From positions 5,667,457 through 5,731,456 of the forward strand of contig OX421503.1 in the NCBI GenBank assembly GCA_949126835.1: a stretch of 64,000 bases of DNA, given 5' to 3'. The stretch comes from Anisus vortex. Taxonomy: Eukaryota; Mollusca; Gastropoda; Planorbidae. The notes under the pieces are model-generated. The model did not search any database. It was given only the letters and a program-made list of their open reading frames with translations, and had not been told where the DNA came from. The position numbers and the translations under genes are program-made. Of the stretch, positions 23,279 to 36,970 are shown piece by piece. The number at the start of each line of letters is the position of its first letter. Within the stretch, counting starts at the first letter, position 1.

Positions 23279-23649
23279 TATTTGCCGTAAAATGCATTTG
23301 TGTATCAAGTTTTTAACTTTAAAATTAATGTGACTATTGCTTTAATGTAATTCTTGTCCTTATTAAATAAGTTGTTCCAACCAGCTTTCAAGCTGAACTT
23401 TACCAATACAAGCCTAATGATGGAAGCAAGTCTAATGTTTTACTCCTGAATAAGTCATTAATTATTCAAGATAGAGTTCGATTCCCAGATGAGTCAGATG
23501 GCAGTGAAAACTATTTATATATTGATTGGAATGAGTTGAAGCAAGAACAATTTAATGAGGAAATCAATCAAATTTAACTATTGAAACAAACAATCAAATA
23601 TTAATAAAAACAGTTTTATTTCATTAAAATTATCTGTTTATGACAATAT

Positions 23650-24665
23650 TCACTAGTTATGAACCTTGCAGCTCTTTTTTTGAATTTGGTCTAATTTGTT
23701 AATGTTTTCCTTAGTTGATGGGTCCCATACAGATGCTGCATATTCTAGTATGGGCCTAACTATTGTGATATATCATTTTAGTTTTATATTCTTATTACAT
23801 TAGTAAAAGTTCCTTTTTAAGAATCCTAATGTTTTGTTTGATTTTTTAAGTACTTCATCAAGATGAGGGCTCTAAGATAACTTATCATTTATTGTTACTC
23901 CCAGATACTAAGCATTGTTAGTTTGAGTTAGTTCTTTACCATGAATGAAGTACCGGGTAGTTTGCTATTATTTGTTTCTTTTTCTTGGATACCCTTATTA
24001 GTTGGCATATTTCTGGGTGAAAAGACATAATCAAGTTTGATTCCCATTTTTGCAGTTCATCTAGGTCTTTTTGTAAAAGTTCACTATCTTTTCCTGTCTT
24101 TATTTTTCTGTGTTGATGCAATTTGTCAGATCATTAATGTAAATAGAGGCCCTAGAACAGTTCCTTGTGGACCTCCTGAGTTCACTGTTATTGGTGATGA
24201 CTTAGAGCCATTTATTATCACTGTTTGTTCTCTGCCTATAAGAAAGTCCTGAATCCACTGATGTAAGGGACCAAAGATGCCAAAGTAATTAAGTTTTTTA
24301 AGAAGACTAGAATGATGAACTTTATCAAATGCTTTTGAATAATCTAGTAATATAGCATCAATTTAATTTTTAATTGTTATTATCTAATCCCTTAGACAAG
24401 TCATCTTTTAAGCCTATTAATTGAGTCTCACATGATCTATTTTTCCTGAAGCCATGTTGGTATGGGCACAGTGCATTAAGTTTGTCTAGATGATTTACTA
24501 TACTACTATATATTATATGTTCAAGTAATTTACATGTTTTGCTTGTTAGGGAAACAGATCTATAATTTCCGGGATCAGATTTATCTTCTTTTTTGAAAAG
24601 AGGCTAATTGGCTAATTTCCAATCTTTGGGCACTTCGCACTGGTTTAGAGAGACCTGAGAAAGTA
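23650..24665 (-). pseudogene. Degraded LINE reverse transcriptase (jockey/CR1-like)
   Basis: The minus strand carries, in changing frames, EVPKDWKLAN, GNYRSVSLTSKTCKLLEH, YQHGFRKNRSCETQL, LDYSKAFDKVHH, SGGPQGTVLGPLF, LQKDLDELQKWES and RPILEYAASVWDPS. These are the ordered blocks of RT palm and thumb in jockey/CR1-like LINEs. The YADD region and the start of the ORF are missing. Frameshifts and stops show it is dead. The remnant reads towards lower coordinates, like the Ig genes. Confidence 0.88.
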
Positions 24666-26259
24666 TTTTAAAGATCTATATTAATTTAAGCTTATATGAG
24701 TGTTACTGGATAAAATGATTTCAAGAGGCTCAAAATAAATACTAAATCAATTATAACGTGACTCTTGAGAGTGTTTCAATCAAATGTTTGATGTAACAGT
24801 AAAATATTTTAATATGTATTACCAACTACATATTTTATATATCATTATTCACAACAATTAGTCTTCAAATGTGCATTTTATTTACCCTTGGCAATTAAAA
24901 TAGACAAAATAAATGTGTTTTAATTTTGTTTTTAAAATGTTAATAATGTCCGCTTGTTTAATTGTGTTTGGAAGTTTGTTTCACCACATAAGTTCTACCA
25001 TAAGTTGTTAATGAATATTGTTTGAGCGCAGTCCTGTTTTTTCTGATGTGTTTAGCTCAACCATATACCTGATGTAGCCTACTGTGAAGATTAACCGCGA
25101 AGGCTTTTATAGAGAATAGTCACAACTTTGAATTATATCCTAAATAGTATAGTTACTCACTGCAATTTTTTTTATTTTGAAGAAACCAAACGACATCTTT
25201 TCTCTGGCCCAATGAAATTTAAAACAAAACTTTTTTTTAATTACCTTGCATTTGCATAAATTCATAAACAAACATCTTATATATGGGAATACGAAAGTTG
25301 CTTGCAGAGTCTTAAAGCATTAAATCACTAATAATATGTATGAGGGTCTGATAAATTATCTATACTATTCGTTATAAATTTAATTATTGTAATTATCATT
25401 ACATTTTATAAAAACCATAGTCACAATAAAATGTAAAATATTTCATCTCATTTAGATCATACAACATCAACATTGGCCAATAGATTCAGCTAATTTTATT
25501 TTTCTTTAAAAAAGATATTGAATTAACAGATTCAGCCGACGATCTAATACAAGACATGTTTGATTATTATGACAAAACAATTAATGGGCATTGTTTTTAT
25601 TTGTTATTTAATATCTTAATTTAAAGTAATAAACAATAATACTTATTTACATAAAAATAAATTCATTTCTCAAGATGCTGCTTTTTTTATTTCTTTCTCT
25701 TCTGTTTCCTAGAGTATCACATTTTCTAATAGATAGCCTGTGAGAAACAATATAAAATATTTGTTACATGCATGTTTTTTTTATTTTAGAAAAATAATGC
25801 TTACAAATATATTTTTTTAAAGAGCAACCATTTTTTTTGCTAATAAATATTTCAATTTTTTTTATATTTATAAGGTTAAAAAAACAACATATAAATCCTT
25901 ATGAGATAAATTAAAAGGTGATAAATTGAATTATTATTTTTTTTAATACAAATTAAATTATAACTATTAAACATTAAATAAAGATTTACTTACGTAATCA
26001 CTGTTTTTCAAGTAAAGCATTTTAAATATGCGGAAACAAAATATTGGTTGTTCAAAGTTTATCCACTGATATATATATAAAGGACCTTGCTTTTATTTTG
26101 CCCAAATTGGAATCTAGCACTTGAGACAATTGTTTTTAAAATACAAATAATATATATTATAATAATCTCCAAACTAATACAAGTTAGTGTTTCACTGAAA
26201 GATCTGATTCTTTGTTATTAATAATAGAATGAATGAATAAATCAATATGTTTTGTGGAA

Positions 26260-26302
<43 letters not shown>

Positions 26303-26345
26303 TTTGTGTAAGTATTTTCATTATCTATTTAGGCCTACATACAAA
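24666..26345. other. AT-rich spacer downstream of Ig gene 1
   Basis: No coding seen. A minus-strand AATAAA near 26093 could serve gene 1 polyadenylation. An (AT)n run lies at about 26262..26296. Confidence 0.4.
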
Positions 26346-29300
26346 TCATATGTTATATTTTAAGTCCATCTCCTTCTCTTGCTTCCTGTTTCTATTTTTG
26401 GTACTTAAAACTATACAAAAAATGACCATTAATGCAAACAAAAAGTTATACAAACCTATTGAGAAATTAAAACTCCAGAATCTCATTGGCACACCATCAA
26501 CAAACTCATCTGATACGTTAGGGCGTATTGATACATTCACGACATACAATCCGCTTTTAAGTGTGTTGTAAGGTATAAATAATGAACAAACAGATGTATA
26601 GTAAGCTAGATTTTCCTGTATTGGAGTATGTGTGTAGAGCACATTGTCTTCAAAATGGTGCACCTGCTAAATAGTGTAAACTGAATAATGTAGTAATCTA
26701 TATAGACATGTAGATCTATTTAGGTATTTAGGCAAACTATAAATCAACAAACGTATAAGAAATATGACCTTACACCGTGAAAGAAAATGTTAATGTGACA
26801 CAAGGCTTCAGGGAATGTCTTTTTAGCTGTGCACGTTATATTTAACTCATGTTTAGATATACTGTGGCAATCTATATACATGAAGATTGCTGAAAATAAA
26901 AAAAAAAAACGAGTTTGTGTAGTATTTAAGAAATTATTAACTAATAAGTCTATTTACTTAATAATATGTATACCAATGTATATTTGATCAATTATTAAAC
27001 ACCTAACAAACATATCTCTACATTTGCCTTTTGTTTTCTTACTTTTCATGAACTGTAACGATTTCTCCACTTTAAAACTGTAAGTGTCAAAAGTTTGGTT
27101 GCCTCTAGGGAACATTATGACTGTAACGTTATAGATGTCTCCTTCTGGTACATCGGAGTTGTTTAAAAATATATTACACTGAGAAGCAAAATAACTCTGG
27201 ATTATCTCCTCTTTTTTCATGCCTGTATGTTAATAATCCCTTGTAACTCTCCTTGCCCTGAAATTATTTACATTAGATATAAAAAGATAAAATAATTATT
27301 TAACTAAATGAGACAAATTTGAGAAAAAGATTTATTAGGTCACATTTCGTAGGGTCGTTAACATTCTTTGAAAAAAAAAGATATTGTATTTTAAAAAAAA
27401 TGTTTTTATAGTTACGCTAAAAGTGTGCTTAGTGAGAATGTTCCTTGTTTTCAAAGGTCAAAGTGATTCTCCGGTAAGGATGGTGCGTGGTGAAAATAGT
27501 TCAGCCAACTGATAATATGCTTTTGCTACTCTTCAATGCTGTTCGTGTCCATGTCGTGTTTTTTAAGACCGTGGTCATCAAAATAGTTAAACTAACGGGG
27601 AAGCAGTCTATCGTATTCCATTAAAGCTAATAGAAGTATTAAGCATTCTAGCCTGACACTTTAAGGCTAATAGAAATATTTAGCATTGTACCCAGTTTCA
27701 TTAAAGCTAGTAGAAATCTTCAGCATTCTACCCTGTTTCTATAGCATCTATATATTTCTCTAGCATTCTACTATTTTTCCTTAAAGCTAATAGCAATTTC
27801 GAGCATTCCACCCTGATTCATTAAATTAAACCAGTTGCAATATTAAGCATTCATTCCTGGTTCATGAAAGCTTATTTCTACCCTGATTTCTTAAGGCTAG
27901 TAGCAAACTTGAGCAAAAGCGACTTTAGTTGTGAAATAATGGCAATAATGATAGTCGTTTAAACATTGGTTTTAGTATTTTTAAATATTTACATTTAAAT
28001 AGTAGGATATTTAATTAATTTTTAATGTAGGCCTAAAAGTGTGTAGGCTTATACTCATATAAACATAATTTACATTGGCATTAGAATTGGTTGGTGTAAC
28101 AGTTAATAAAAAAAATTTGTGGCGTTTTTAAAATTGGACTTATATAATATTATAAATAAAATAAAATATTGTATTTCCTCATACCCTACCTCAGGGGTCG
28201 GCAAACTTTTGAAAATAATGTGCCAAAGTAGGATTTCTCATTCCTTCAGATTACCAACAGACTAAAAATTCATCTGCTTTAAAACTCAATTTCTTGTAGA
28301 AGAAACTTGAATTGCAATTTATGGGGCTCTTCTGCGTACCATTAAAAATAGCACTGCGTGCCAAGACTGGCACGCGTGACATATGTTTCCGACACTTGCC
28401 CTACCACTTATCAAAACCGAACAAACAAAGTAACCTGATTATCAATGACAACAAACAAGCATTTGGCTTGCGGATAAATTTTCTCCGTGAAACAAGAGAT
28501 GGTTATTCCTCCTTGAAGATCAAAAATGTTTCTACATATCAAGCTTCTAGCTTTATCTGAAGAAAAAAAAATGTGTAAAAAATATTTAAGTCAAAATTGT
28601 TAATTTAAATGTGAATGAAATAAAGGAAAAGTATAGAATTGGGACTAGATCTACATCCAAATCTAAAATAAAAAATAAAAATAAAGTACTATTACTAAAA
28701 ATTAAGATTTAAATAAATTTGCATGTAGTTTCTATAAAAAAAAAAACTTAAGGATATTCCTTACAATTAAGTTATAGAGCATTTGCAATAGGAGTGGCTT
28801 AGGTTTCTAGGTATCTTCTAGGTTTATGTGTAAAAGAAGGCATGATGGAATAAAATTGTTCTTTAGGCTACTATGTCTCTGTTACACCTATAATAAAAGG
28901 CATTTATTTTCATAAAATGTATCTTGATATTTAACTACGATACTAGTCCGTAGTAGTCCGTCCACGAAGTAAACAAGATTTGAGGCCATTATTGTTTTCA
29001 ATAGCTCTTGTGAAACATTGCACAGCATGGCTTATGCTTTACTCTTAGATAATAAGTTAAAATAGGCTAACTTTCGACACCTACAATGAAATATTCTGCA
29101 CTTACGTAACCTATTCCATTAATTTTTAATGGTTTAATTTTTAGCTTTGAATGTTAATTTTCATTGCATGCAGTGTTTTATATCATTTTTACGTCAAATT
29201 TTTAAAATGACGATATTTAAAAATAAAACTTCTTAAGCCTATAGTAATACGGCTGCCATTTGTCAAAACTGGACAAAGTAAACAAACAACACGTGCTTTT

Positions 29301-31871
29301 TTGTCACTTGATTGCAAATGCTCTATTGCTTTACTAACAAATCAATGAATTAAAACGTAATAAAATAAAAAGTGAGAGAACTTACATATTATGACAGGTT
29401 TATATACGGTTAAGAAATTGTCTACTGCTTGAGTTACTGAGGCTATACACATGTAACCTATAGAGGATTTCAACACATTAGACTTAAAATTATGTACAAG
29501 CTAAGTATTGATACATCTTCTATACGTCTATACAGGGTTGTGAAAAATGTTTCGTCTTTCGACCATATAAAGCCGTAAAAAGTATTTGTTACGACATGCT
29601 ATGTCACTTCTTCGGAAAATTTATTTACATTGCTAAAAATTAATTTCCGTTACAAACTACGTGGGAACACAATAAAATAATTAAGAAACATTGTGGTGGC
29701 CCGCTTGCCACCTTTTATACGCCTTGATATATTAATATGTCTGACTGGAGAAGTAGTGAAAATATTTATTTTTTTTAGTTGTGCGTTATAAATATATATT
29801 TTTAAGAATGAAAGGCACTGTGCACTTATGATAATAATATAAACCAATTGGATATTGATAATTACCTTTAAATGGTCTGCGAGCAGTAAACGTAATTGAT
29901 GCTTCGCTCTTAGAATGGTTTTCGTATTTCGACGTTACCCACTTCACATTTGACTCCGTATATATGTTTGAAGCAAGTTTGCATATACAAGTAATATTAA
30001 TTTCTTCTTCTGCTACCTTCGGGCAGTCTATCACTTCTATCTTCGAACATTTGTTTAAACCTGTAAGATTGTTAAATATTAAGTAAAGTTACAAACTAAT
30101 ATTTATTTTGTAGATAAATAGAAAATCAAAACTTTAATAAGCTAAAACAAATGCTCCCCCACAAAAAAACACAATTTATTGTGAGCAAAAATAAAGTTAA
30201 TTTCGTTAATGGTAAAACTAGATATTATTTATTAAACAAATAAAGCCTTTATAGATACCCTTTTGTAAGTTATCCCCGTGTAATATTACTAGAAACACTG
30301 ACCTATATATATCTGGAGAAATTGTAGGAGAAAATGCGGACTTTTAAATATAGATAAGTTATCTTTTGTATTCCCCATTTTAATTGCTTGAGCACTATAT
30401 ATGTATAGCTCATTGACTCGAAATAATTAGATACACGATTAGCATTTTTATTATTTAAAGTTATATATTTAGGCCTATTTATCTTTAAAACATTAATTTT
30501 TTTAAAACCTAATATATTTTATAATAATAACAATGGTAACTTATATAGCGCATCTAACCGTGCTGTTAAATTTAGCATGCTCAATGCTCTCTTGGAATAA
30601 ATTGCAGATGCAGTTGTATTGGTATGTAAGGCACATAGACACTAGCCAAAGAGAAAGGTTTTTTAACTCAGATTACTTCGGTGTCTGAGGCAAGATGGTT
30701 AATAAAAAAGGCGCCAACGATTCAAATGAGCGCACTCCTAGATACTTCTTTATGTATCCAGTCACACTTTAGTAACTGTGATGAAGAGAGCATGATAACA
30801 CGCAAAGGACTTACTGGTAATGATTGGAAGTTTTATTTCATTACTATTAATCATTTTTTTCTGAATGTGTAAACGCATGAGTAATGATGCTTGACTCATA
30901 AAGGTGTTTGCTGTCATATTTATGATAAACTGAAGTAAGTTGAACTTCTGGACAACGTTACAGATTGATTCCTTGAAATCGAAAGTCGGTTGTGAATTCA
31001 ACGCACAAAGAATTGCATTCCTCTGTAAAAAGAAATCATTAAACAACTACAAAGTATACACGTATCATAATCGTAATTTTTGTGATTGTTTACATATGTA
31101 AATATGTTTTTTGACATTTAAAAATAATATTTTTGTTCAAAATAATTAAGTAGTTCTTTTTTAATTGGAAGAGTGTATAAAAGTGTTGTTTTTTTTAAAT
31201 GTAGAAAGATTATGTTCATCAAATAAATTTAATCAAATGCAAGTACTATCTGCTTAAAAAAATGAAAATATTATTTACTTGTTGAAGCTTTAAGATGACC
31301 GTAACAGACCATTCTATATTTATTTCATTCATTGTTAATTCCCCGTAAAATACCAGTCGATCTTTCACAAAAAGATCATCTTCACAGTGTATTATTCTCT
31401 CTGAATTCCTATAATACGCATATAAGTGCATGTCTGCAAAAAAAGTATAATCAAAATATTTCAGTATGTATTGATATAAATTTTACATACAGTAAGGCAA
31501 AAAATAGCATTTTCTCTATCTGTAACCTTCGACATAAATTAAATTTGCTAAATGTATTATCTATTGCAATTGAAAAACAACAATACTTGTTGCTATGATG
31601 TGTTATTTAAGAAAGTATGTTTTAAATAGTGTTAATCCTCTATTGTAGAGAAATTCACCATGACTTAATAAAAAACTAGACCTAGTAAAGAAAAGGTCTC
31701 ATATCTATCCGATCAAACATTTCTGAATTGTAACACGTCATGGTGCGATTGTTTATGGTTTGTGAGGTAAGAGTGTGTCTTTTTTTTCTACTTACCAGAA
31801 ACAACATCTGCGTACGAGACATTTAATACATAATACAATAAAATAACCGTCAGTTTTGTGATGATGGTCAT
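26346..31871 (-). CDS. Ig gene 1: eight-exon IgSF single-pass membrane receptor, complete
   Basis: I do not recognise a named family. Minus-strand exons: 31871..31796, 31433..31279, 31022..30815, 30060..29866, 29457..29386, 27222..27043, 26889..26774, 26663..26346. All have GT donors (mostly GTAAG) and AG acceptors, phases are compatible at every junction, and the sum is 1320 nt (439 aa plus stop). Exon 1 is a signal peptide (hydrophobic, ending NVSYA|D). Exons 2-3 form a divergent Cys- and Trp-containing region. Exons 4-5 form an Ig domain split by a phase-1 intron (DCPKV…ITCICK…VKW… then YMCIAS). Exons 6-8 form a third Ig-like region (DCHSI…NITCTAK). A membrane helix (IGLYNFLFALMVIFCIVL) and a basic tail of about 19 residues follow. 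There are eight or more N-glycosylation sequons and no ITIM/ITAM. A role as a cell-surface recognition receptor is inferred. Confidence 0.82.
27617..27915. repeat. Degenerate minisatellite in an intron of gene 1
   Basis: About six imperfect units of roughly 50 bp with the core CATTAAAGCTAATAGAA and AGCATTCTACCCTG, lying between exons 5 and 6. Confidence 0.75.
28192..28398. mobile_element. hAT MITE, 207 bp
   Basis: Ends CAGGGGTCGGCAAAC and CCGACACTTG form imperfect terminal inverted repeats. It is flanked by an 8-bp target duplication CCCTACCT (28184..28191) / CCCTACCA (28399..28406). This is the typical structure of a non-autonomous hAT element. It sits in the intron between gene 1 exons 5 and 6. 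Confidence 0.88.
30530..30600. repeat. SINE tail fragment
   Basis: ATATAGCGCATCTAACCGTG and AGCATGCTCAATGCTCTCTT match the 3' part of the SINE at 48740..49000. It lies in the intron between gene 1 exons 3 and 4. Confidence 0.6.
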
Positions 31872-34800
31872 TTTTAGGCTTATCTGTGAAATATATACAC
31901 ACATATATATAATCCCAAATAATTATAAGTTCAATCTTATGTAGGACATACACGCAACAATAATATTTCCCTCATGAACAAAAAATACAAATTACGAGAT
32001 CGTGTAAAATTGCTAAGCGAGGACGGCAGCAGGCTCATAGTCCCAAAGGGGTCCACCAAATCTACTGGCGGTACTTCAAATCATTGTACCAGGGTGGAAC
32101 AGAGTTTTTCTTCTGCACATCAAAATCAACTTAGAATGTCAAAAACATTTGACAATGAAATGAAGAAGGTAACCACTGCAATAAGATGAGTTCTACATGT
32201 TCTTCAATCACGTAAATGTCGCTTGACTGAAGAAAACGTATTTAAATATAAATAGCCAATGTCTCATATTATGTATGATACATTATATGGACGCAAAAAA
32301 TCAAATGAACAAAAAAAAAAATGGGTGGGGTGATTATTGTAAGAAGAGTTATTGCTGCCGAACTGACGTTGCATTGAGAAATTATAAACCTGTAATGCAA
32401 TGGTCAATAAAACCCCACAAGACCAGAAGCTACATATATCGTATTACTCCAGTACGCAACACATACAAACCATGTCTACTTCCCATAGATTCATACTACA
32501 TAGTAAATAATTTCAATGGCCAATATTACTTCTCGCTGTCTAGGGTATGCAGTTTATCACAATGACTTTTTGGTACTCTTGTAGAATCCTTAACTCTCGC
32601 TCAAACTTTTATCCAAGCAAATTAGAAACGGCGTCAGGAATAATTACAAACAATTTTTAATTTAACATAACTCATAACATGGAAGCTCAACATGAGTCAA
32701 TAATAATAACACGATTAAAGAAGAACAAAAGAAGCATTAAAACCCTAGCCTAACCAGTCTGTCGATACACTCTACACTCTCTACTATCTACACATCACAT
32801 GGTCCGTAAAATCCCCCCCCCCCGTGCTCGCTCATGTCAAACGGACAAGGGTCACTGTCAAGAACCTCCTCTAATTAATTACAATAACATTTAAATGACT
32901 AATTTACTTCTATAGTCATGGGCTCGCTTAATTAGGGAGGTCCCAGATCTAAATAATTACATAGAAAAACAATGTAATTAAAACATTTACACATACGTAA
33001 ATGAAACAACAAACACATGATGTTTGATTAAGAGAACTATAAACTATTCTAATTTTATTAATAGTGATTTTAAGGATAGAGATAATATAACAGTAAATAA
33101 TATCAAGCTGATATATAGTAAACACAAAGGAAACTATTCTATCTATACAAAATGGTTATTACAAGCATAGAAACGTAATATGTAAAAAAATGTTATCAAA
33201 ACACAACCGTTACATTATCATAGCCTACGCCACACGTCTCCACTGGCTTGGTCCTCAACGGCATCACACTGCCTCTCCTCTGACGCACCACCGGACGCAC
33301 TACTGAAGTACTGATGCACCAAACTGCCATCAGCAACCAGCCTACACCGCGGCCGTCTACACATCACTACTAAGCCACTACCACGTCAACCACCACCAGC
33401 CACCGGCCTTTTGCCACTAGTAGTCAGCCACTTTGCCACCAGCTGGCCACCGCTCTCGGCCATGTTGCTACGGTCACCACCGCTATCGAACTATGGGTCT
33501 CGGGCCTCAGCACTGGCCTGGGTACGGGCCGTCACCTACATAATAGTCAATAAAAACCCTTACTATTTTCCTAAACTATATCTATATATTATATATTGTC
33601 TATTGGAAGGTATCGATGCAAAACTCAACTCACCCGTGTCAGAAAACACTCATCTGTCTGTGGACAGTTGACTTGGCTTGGGTGTGATCCAAACATCAGA
33701 CCACAAGTCCAAATTCTGTACACATTTTTCAGTGTCCCTACGTTAAATAGTTTTGCATCGAACCCACCAAGTCCCACGCCTGTCAGTGTCTAACTAGATT
33801 TATTAGCGTGCTGGATTCTGTCTCTCTTTGTCCATGCAGAGTCCCCCTCACTGTCGCACCAGTATCAACTATCACTAGCTCCAGTCTCGGTGTTTACAGT
33901 CCGTACTAGCCTACACCTACACACTAAACCTAAACCTATAGATCGTCATTGCCAAACATTCCTAAGTCGATCTATGTTTCTGTTATGATATTGTGATGCC
34001 GTGAGACCAAGCCTCGAATAAAACAACTCCTTGACAGTCACCCAGGGTCACCAAAAGAATGTGATCGGCTGTTACAAAGGAAGGTTAGGTAATCATAACT
34101 AAAAAAATAAGGGAGTTAATTAATTCTAAACTCATCCGCATACATCTTACGTCACATCAATCACCTGTCCAGGCCTAAAATACTTCGCATTTATGGAGCG
34201 ATGAAATTTATGGCAGGTTTTTAGACAATAAACTATTATAAATCAACGAACCATAACACCAGTCATCATATCTCTCCAGTGTCTGGGAAAAAAGACCTTC
34301 CTATGAAGTTATAAGGTAGTTAAAAAAAAGAAATCAGTAGAAACTGAAAATGAGGGATCCTCACCCATAGTTCAAACTCCTCTGTAAAGTAGATTACTAT
34401 CTTAAAAATGAAAACCTTAAAACCAAAAACAATACCCACATAAAGAGCGTAAGTACATACAAAGTAACACCTTAACGACATAACGAAGTAAAAAAAAATC
34501 TACCGAACAAAGTTCATGATAAAAATAAATCAAGCATCAAAAGAGCAGAGTTCACAGTAGAAAAATATCATAGGGAAAATATCATTGTAATAATATTATT
34601 AGGTGACCAATTACTCTGGAAAAGATATTTCAATGCCACAACCAATCTTCTAACTCTTCTAAAGCTTTGAAAACAAGCAATAATAATCTCAACCTATAAA
34701 AAGCTAAAAAGAAAGAAAGATACATACGAAATATACACCAATTGCCTTAAAATCATGCTGAAACTGGTGAATATTAAAAAGTACATGTGGCCTAAGCCGT

Positions 34801-36619
34801 AAAAAAATAAGTGATACGTAAATCAACCATTTAATTTTACAGTCGCAGTTGAAACCGTTTTCCAGATAATACAAAATAGCTGCAAATGTTTTGTATACCG
34901 CTTCTTGGGTATAGGAATTTAGATGCAATATAGAGTTTTATAAGTGCACGCAAAACTGGCACAGAAGGCCTATTGGACCGGGTAAGAGATCTTAGCAGTC
35001 ACCGAAAGGCAGGAATCAAATGAAACTTCCCAACACTTTATCCACATGGTTAAAATAAGAAAATTGAAATTTTTGAAATTTTATAAATGACACAGCACAC
35101 ATCATGACACGAAACTTGAACAGAACACTACATTATGTTAGCTCATACTCTGATATGCCAGCTTTCCAAATAAGAAAGAGTCTTGCGCCAAACCAAATAT
35201 AACAGTGATCTGCAGAATGTGTCTAACAATTTACAGTTACAAGAACGTCGAAACTTGTTATTCTTTCTCAACCCACAAGAAAATATTACTTTAAAACCAA
35301 ATTAGCACGGATATAATATCCGATGAAGAATAAGCTAGTATTAAATTATACACAAAGCACATACGAATTTATCACACGTAGGAAACGTTGCGAATAACAC
35401 AATACTCAAACGATTATGTAAATGATACTTCCGTCCGTTGATAAAATATGCTTGAAGCATAGCGTTCAAATACAATTCGAACAAATCATAAACTAACATA
35501 ATGCAAGTATGCTTTAAGTAAATCAAAACTCATTAGCTTACCATATTGACAACTTAGACGAGGGAAGTGAGGACATGCAACAACATTCTCAGACACAAAT
35601 AAAGTCCCATGCAGACCGAATAGAAACGAAAATCTGAAACTAAAATAATGGAATGTTTCCACATCATAACATAGTCTTCAATCTGGAAGTATCACTAAAA
35701 GACATACACACGGATTTAAATAATACATATATATATATATATCCTTCCAAGTGGATTTTCTACAAATAGTATAAGGAAAAGAAACATGTCTTCATCGATG
35801 GTGAAAACAATGTAGAATAAGCATCTACTATATTTCACTTTGTACAAGAGCAGAGCTTTTAACACGCAATAGATTAGAACTAAATTAGTTAAACAGCTCC
35901 TTTGGCATACATATCTCTAATCTTCAAACATAATCCAAATTCAAGTATTCTGACTACAGACTAATTCACCATAGAAAAAAGGGAACTGGTTGTTTAATTT
36001 ACTAACAAGAAACAAAAAGCAGACGGATTATGTCAGATTTCCGTTTTGCACCCAATGATCGAAGACTTGTAAATTAGATCCGTGTAATGTTGATTTATCT
36101 AACTCACGTTTAAAATTATACATGTTTTGATCAGGCTTATGAACATTTTTTTTATATATAAATCTTTTACAAATGTATTAGATACTCATTACATTGTTAA
36201 CAAAATATGCATGAAAATTGAAAGCGTATTAGTCTGTCTAAAAATAGTTACCATCGTCAGATTTCGTTACACTATTCCTTTTAAAAAAAAGTTAGATATC
36301 TCTGCTATTCGCTGTTTGATTTCCGTAAAGATGAAGTTCTATAACATGCTGTACGTTCTTTAATCAATTTGAAAGCACTGTCTCTATATCTGTTGTAAAA
36401 ACAATGGAAACCGATACTGGGAAATTAATTGTAACCAGTTGTACTTGGGATGGAGAATAATAATGAAAATCAAACGGAAGTCATAACGAGACTGACTCAT
36501 CCACTCTAACGTTTACAAGAACTAAGAAGCAAACTGATGTACAAGCGATTAAATATGGTTGTGTAATGGATGATGAACTGGAGATTAGTCATGGCTAGAC
36601 CCTTAATACAAATAAGTTA
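31872..36619. other. Long spacer upstream of gene 1
   Basis: No supported gene. Likely gene 1 promoter sequence lies just above 31871. A run of 11 C at 32813..32823 after GTAAAAT resembles the LTR/polypurine junction of element B, and TGTTACAAAGG at 34072 resembles an LTR edge with TTTTGGTGACCC nearby. No LTR pair could be matched. A GC-richer, CCACCA-rich stretch lies at 33225..33540. The rest is AT-rich without features. Confidence 0.4.
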
Positions 36620-36800
36620 AGTACCCTTGGGACACAATTTATCATAAGGCCGGTGAAGCAGAGTTTTCCATTTGTTGTGGCCAGCCCCAAACTTATTCCC
36701 ATTAGGGATAGGCCTACCCTCCAGTCCCGGGAACAAAATCCTAGTTAGGTTTCGAGCCCAGAACATTCCGGTTGCCGTCGCTCGCCCACCACGCCCCATA
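36620..36800 (-). mobile_element. Probable tRNA-derived SINE
   Basis: The minus strand has GTGGTGGGCGAGCGACGGC (A-box-like) and GGGCTCGAAACCT (B-box-like, 36749..36759), then a conserved-looking body TAAGTTTGGGGCTGGCCACA. The open frame across it is incidental. Confidence 0.55.
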
Positions 36801-36821
36801 TATTTTATCATTTTTATAAAT

Positions 36822-36970
36822 TTACTAGTGGTTATGCCCATCAAAATGAAGGAGAAAAGAATGATTACAATGTATTTTGTTAATATAGAAAGAAAAAAAA
36901 ACGAACAATATTACAATAAAAACTGAAGTGAGAACTTATCTTTCGGTATTTAGTTGTTTCTTTTTTATTG
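36822..36970 (+). repeat. Dispersed repeat, copy 2
   Basis: Same orientation and order of blocks as 19700..19840, starting TTACTAGTGGTTATGCCC and ending near TTTCGGTATTTAGTTGTTTC. It directly follows the SINE. Confidence 0.65.

Noticed and set aside
28312..28560. Plus-strand ORF of 82 codons
   Set aside because: It overlaps the end of a hAT MITE and lies antisense in an intron of gene 1, with no recognisable motif.
36617..36844. Minus-strand ORF of 75 codons
   Set aside because: It lies across a probable tRNA-derived SINE.
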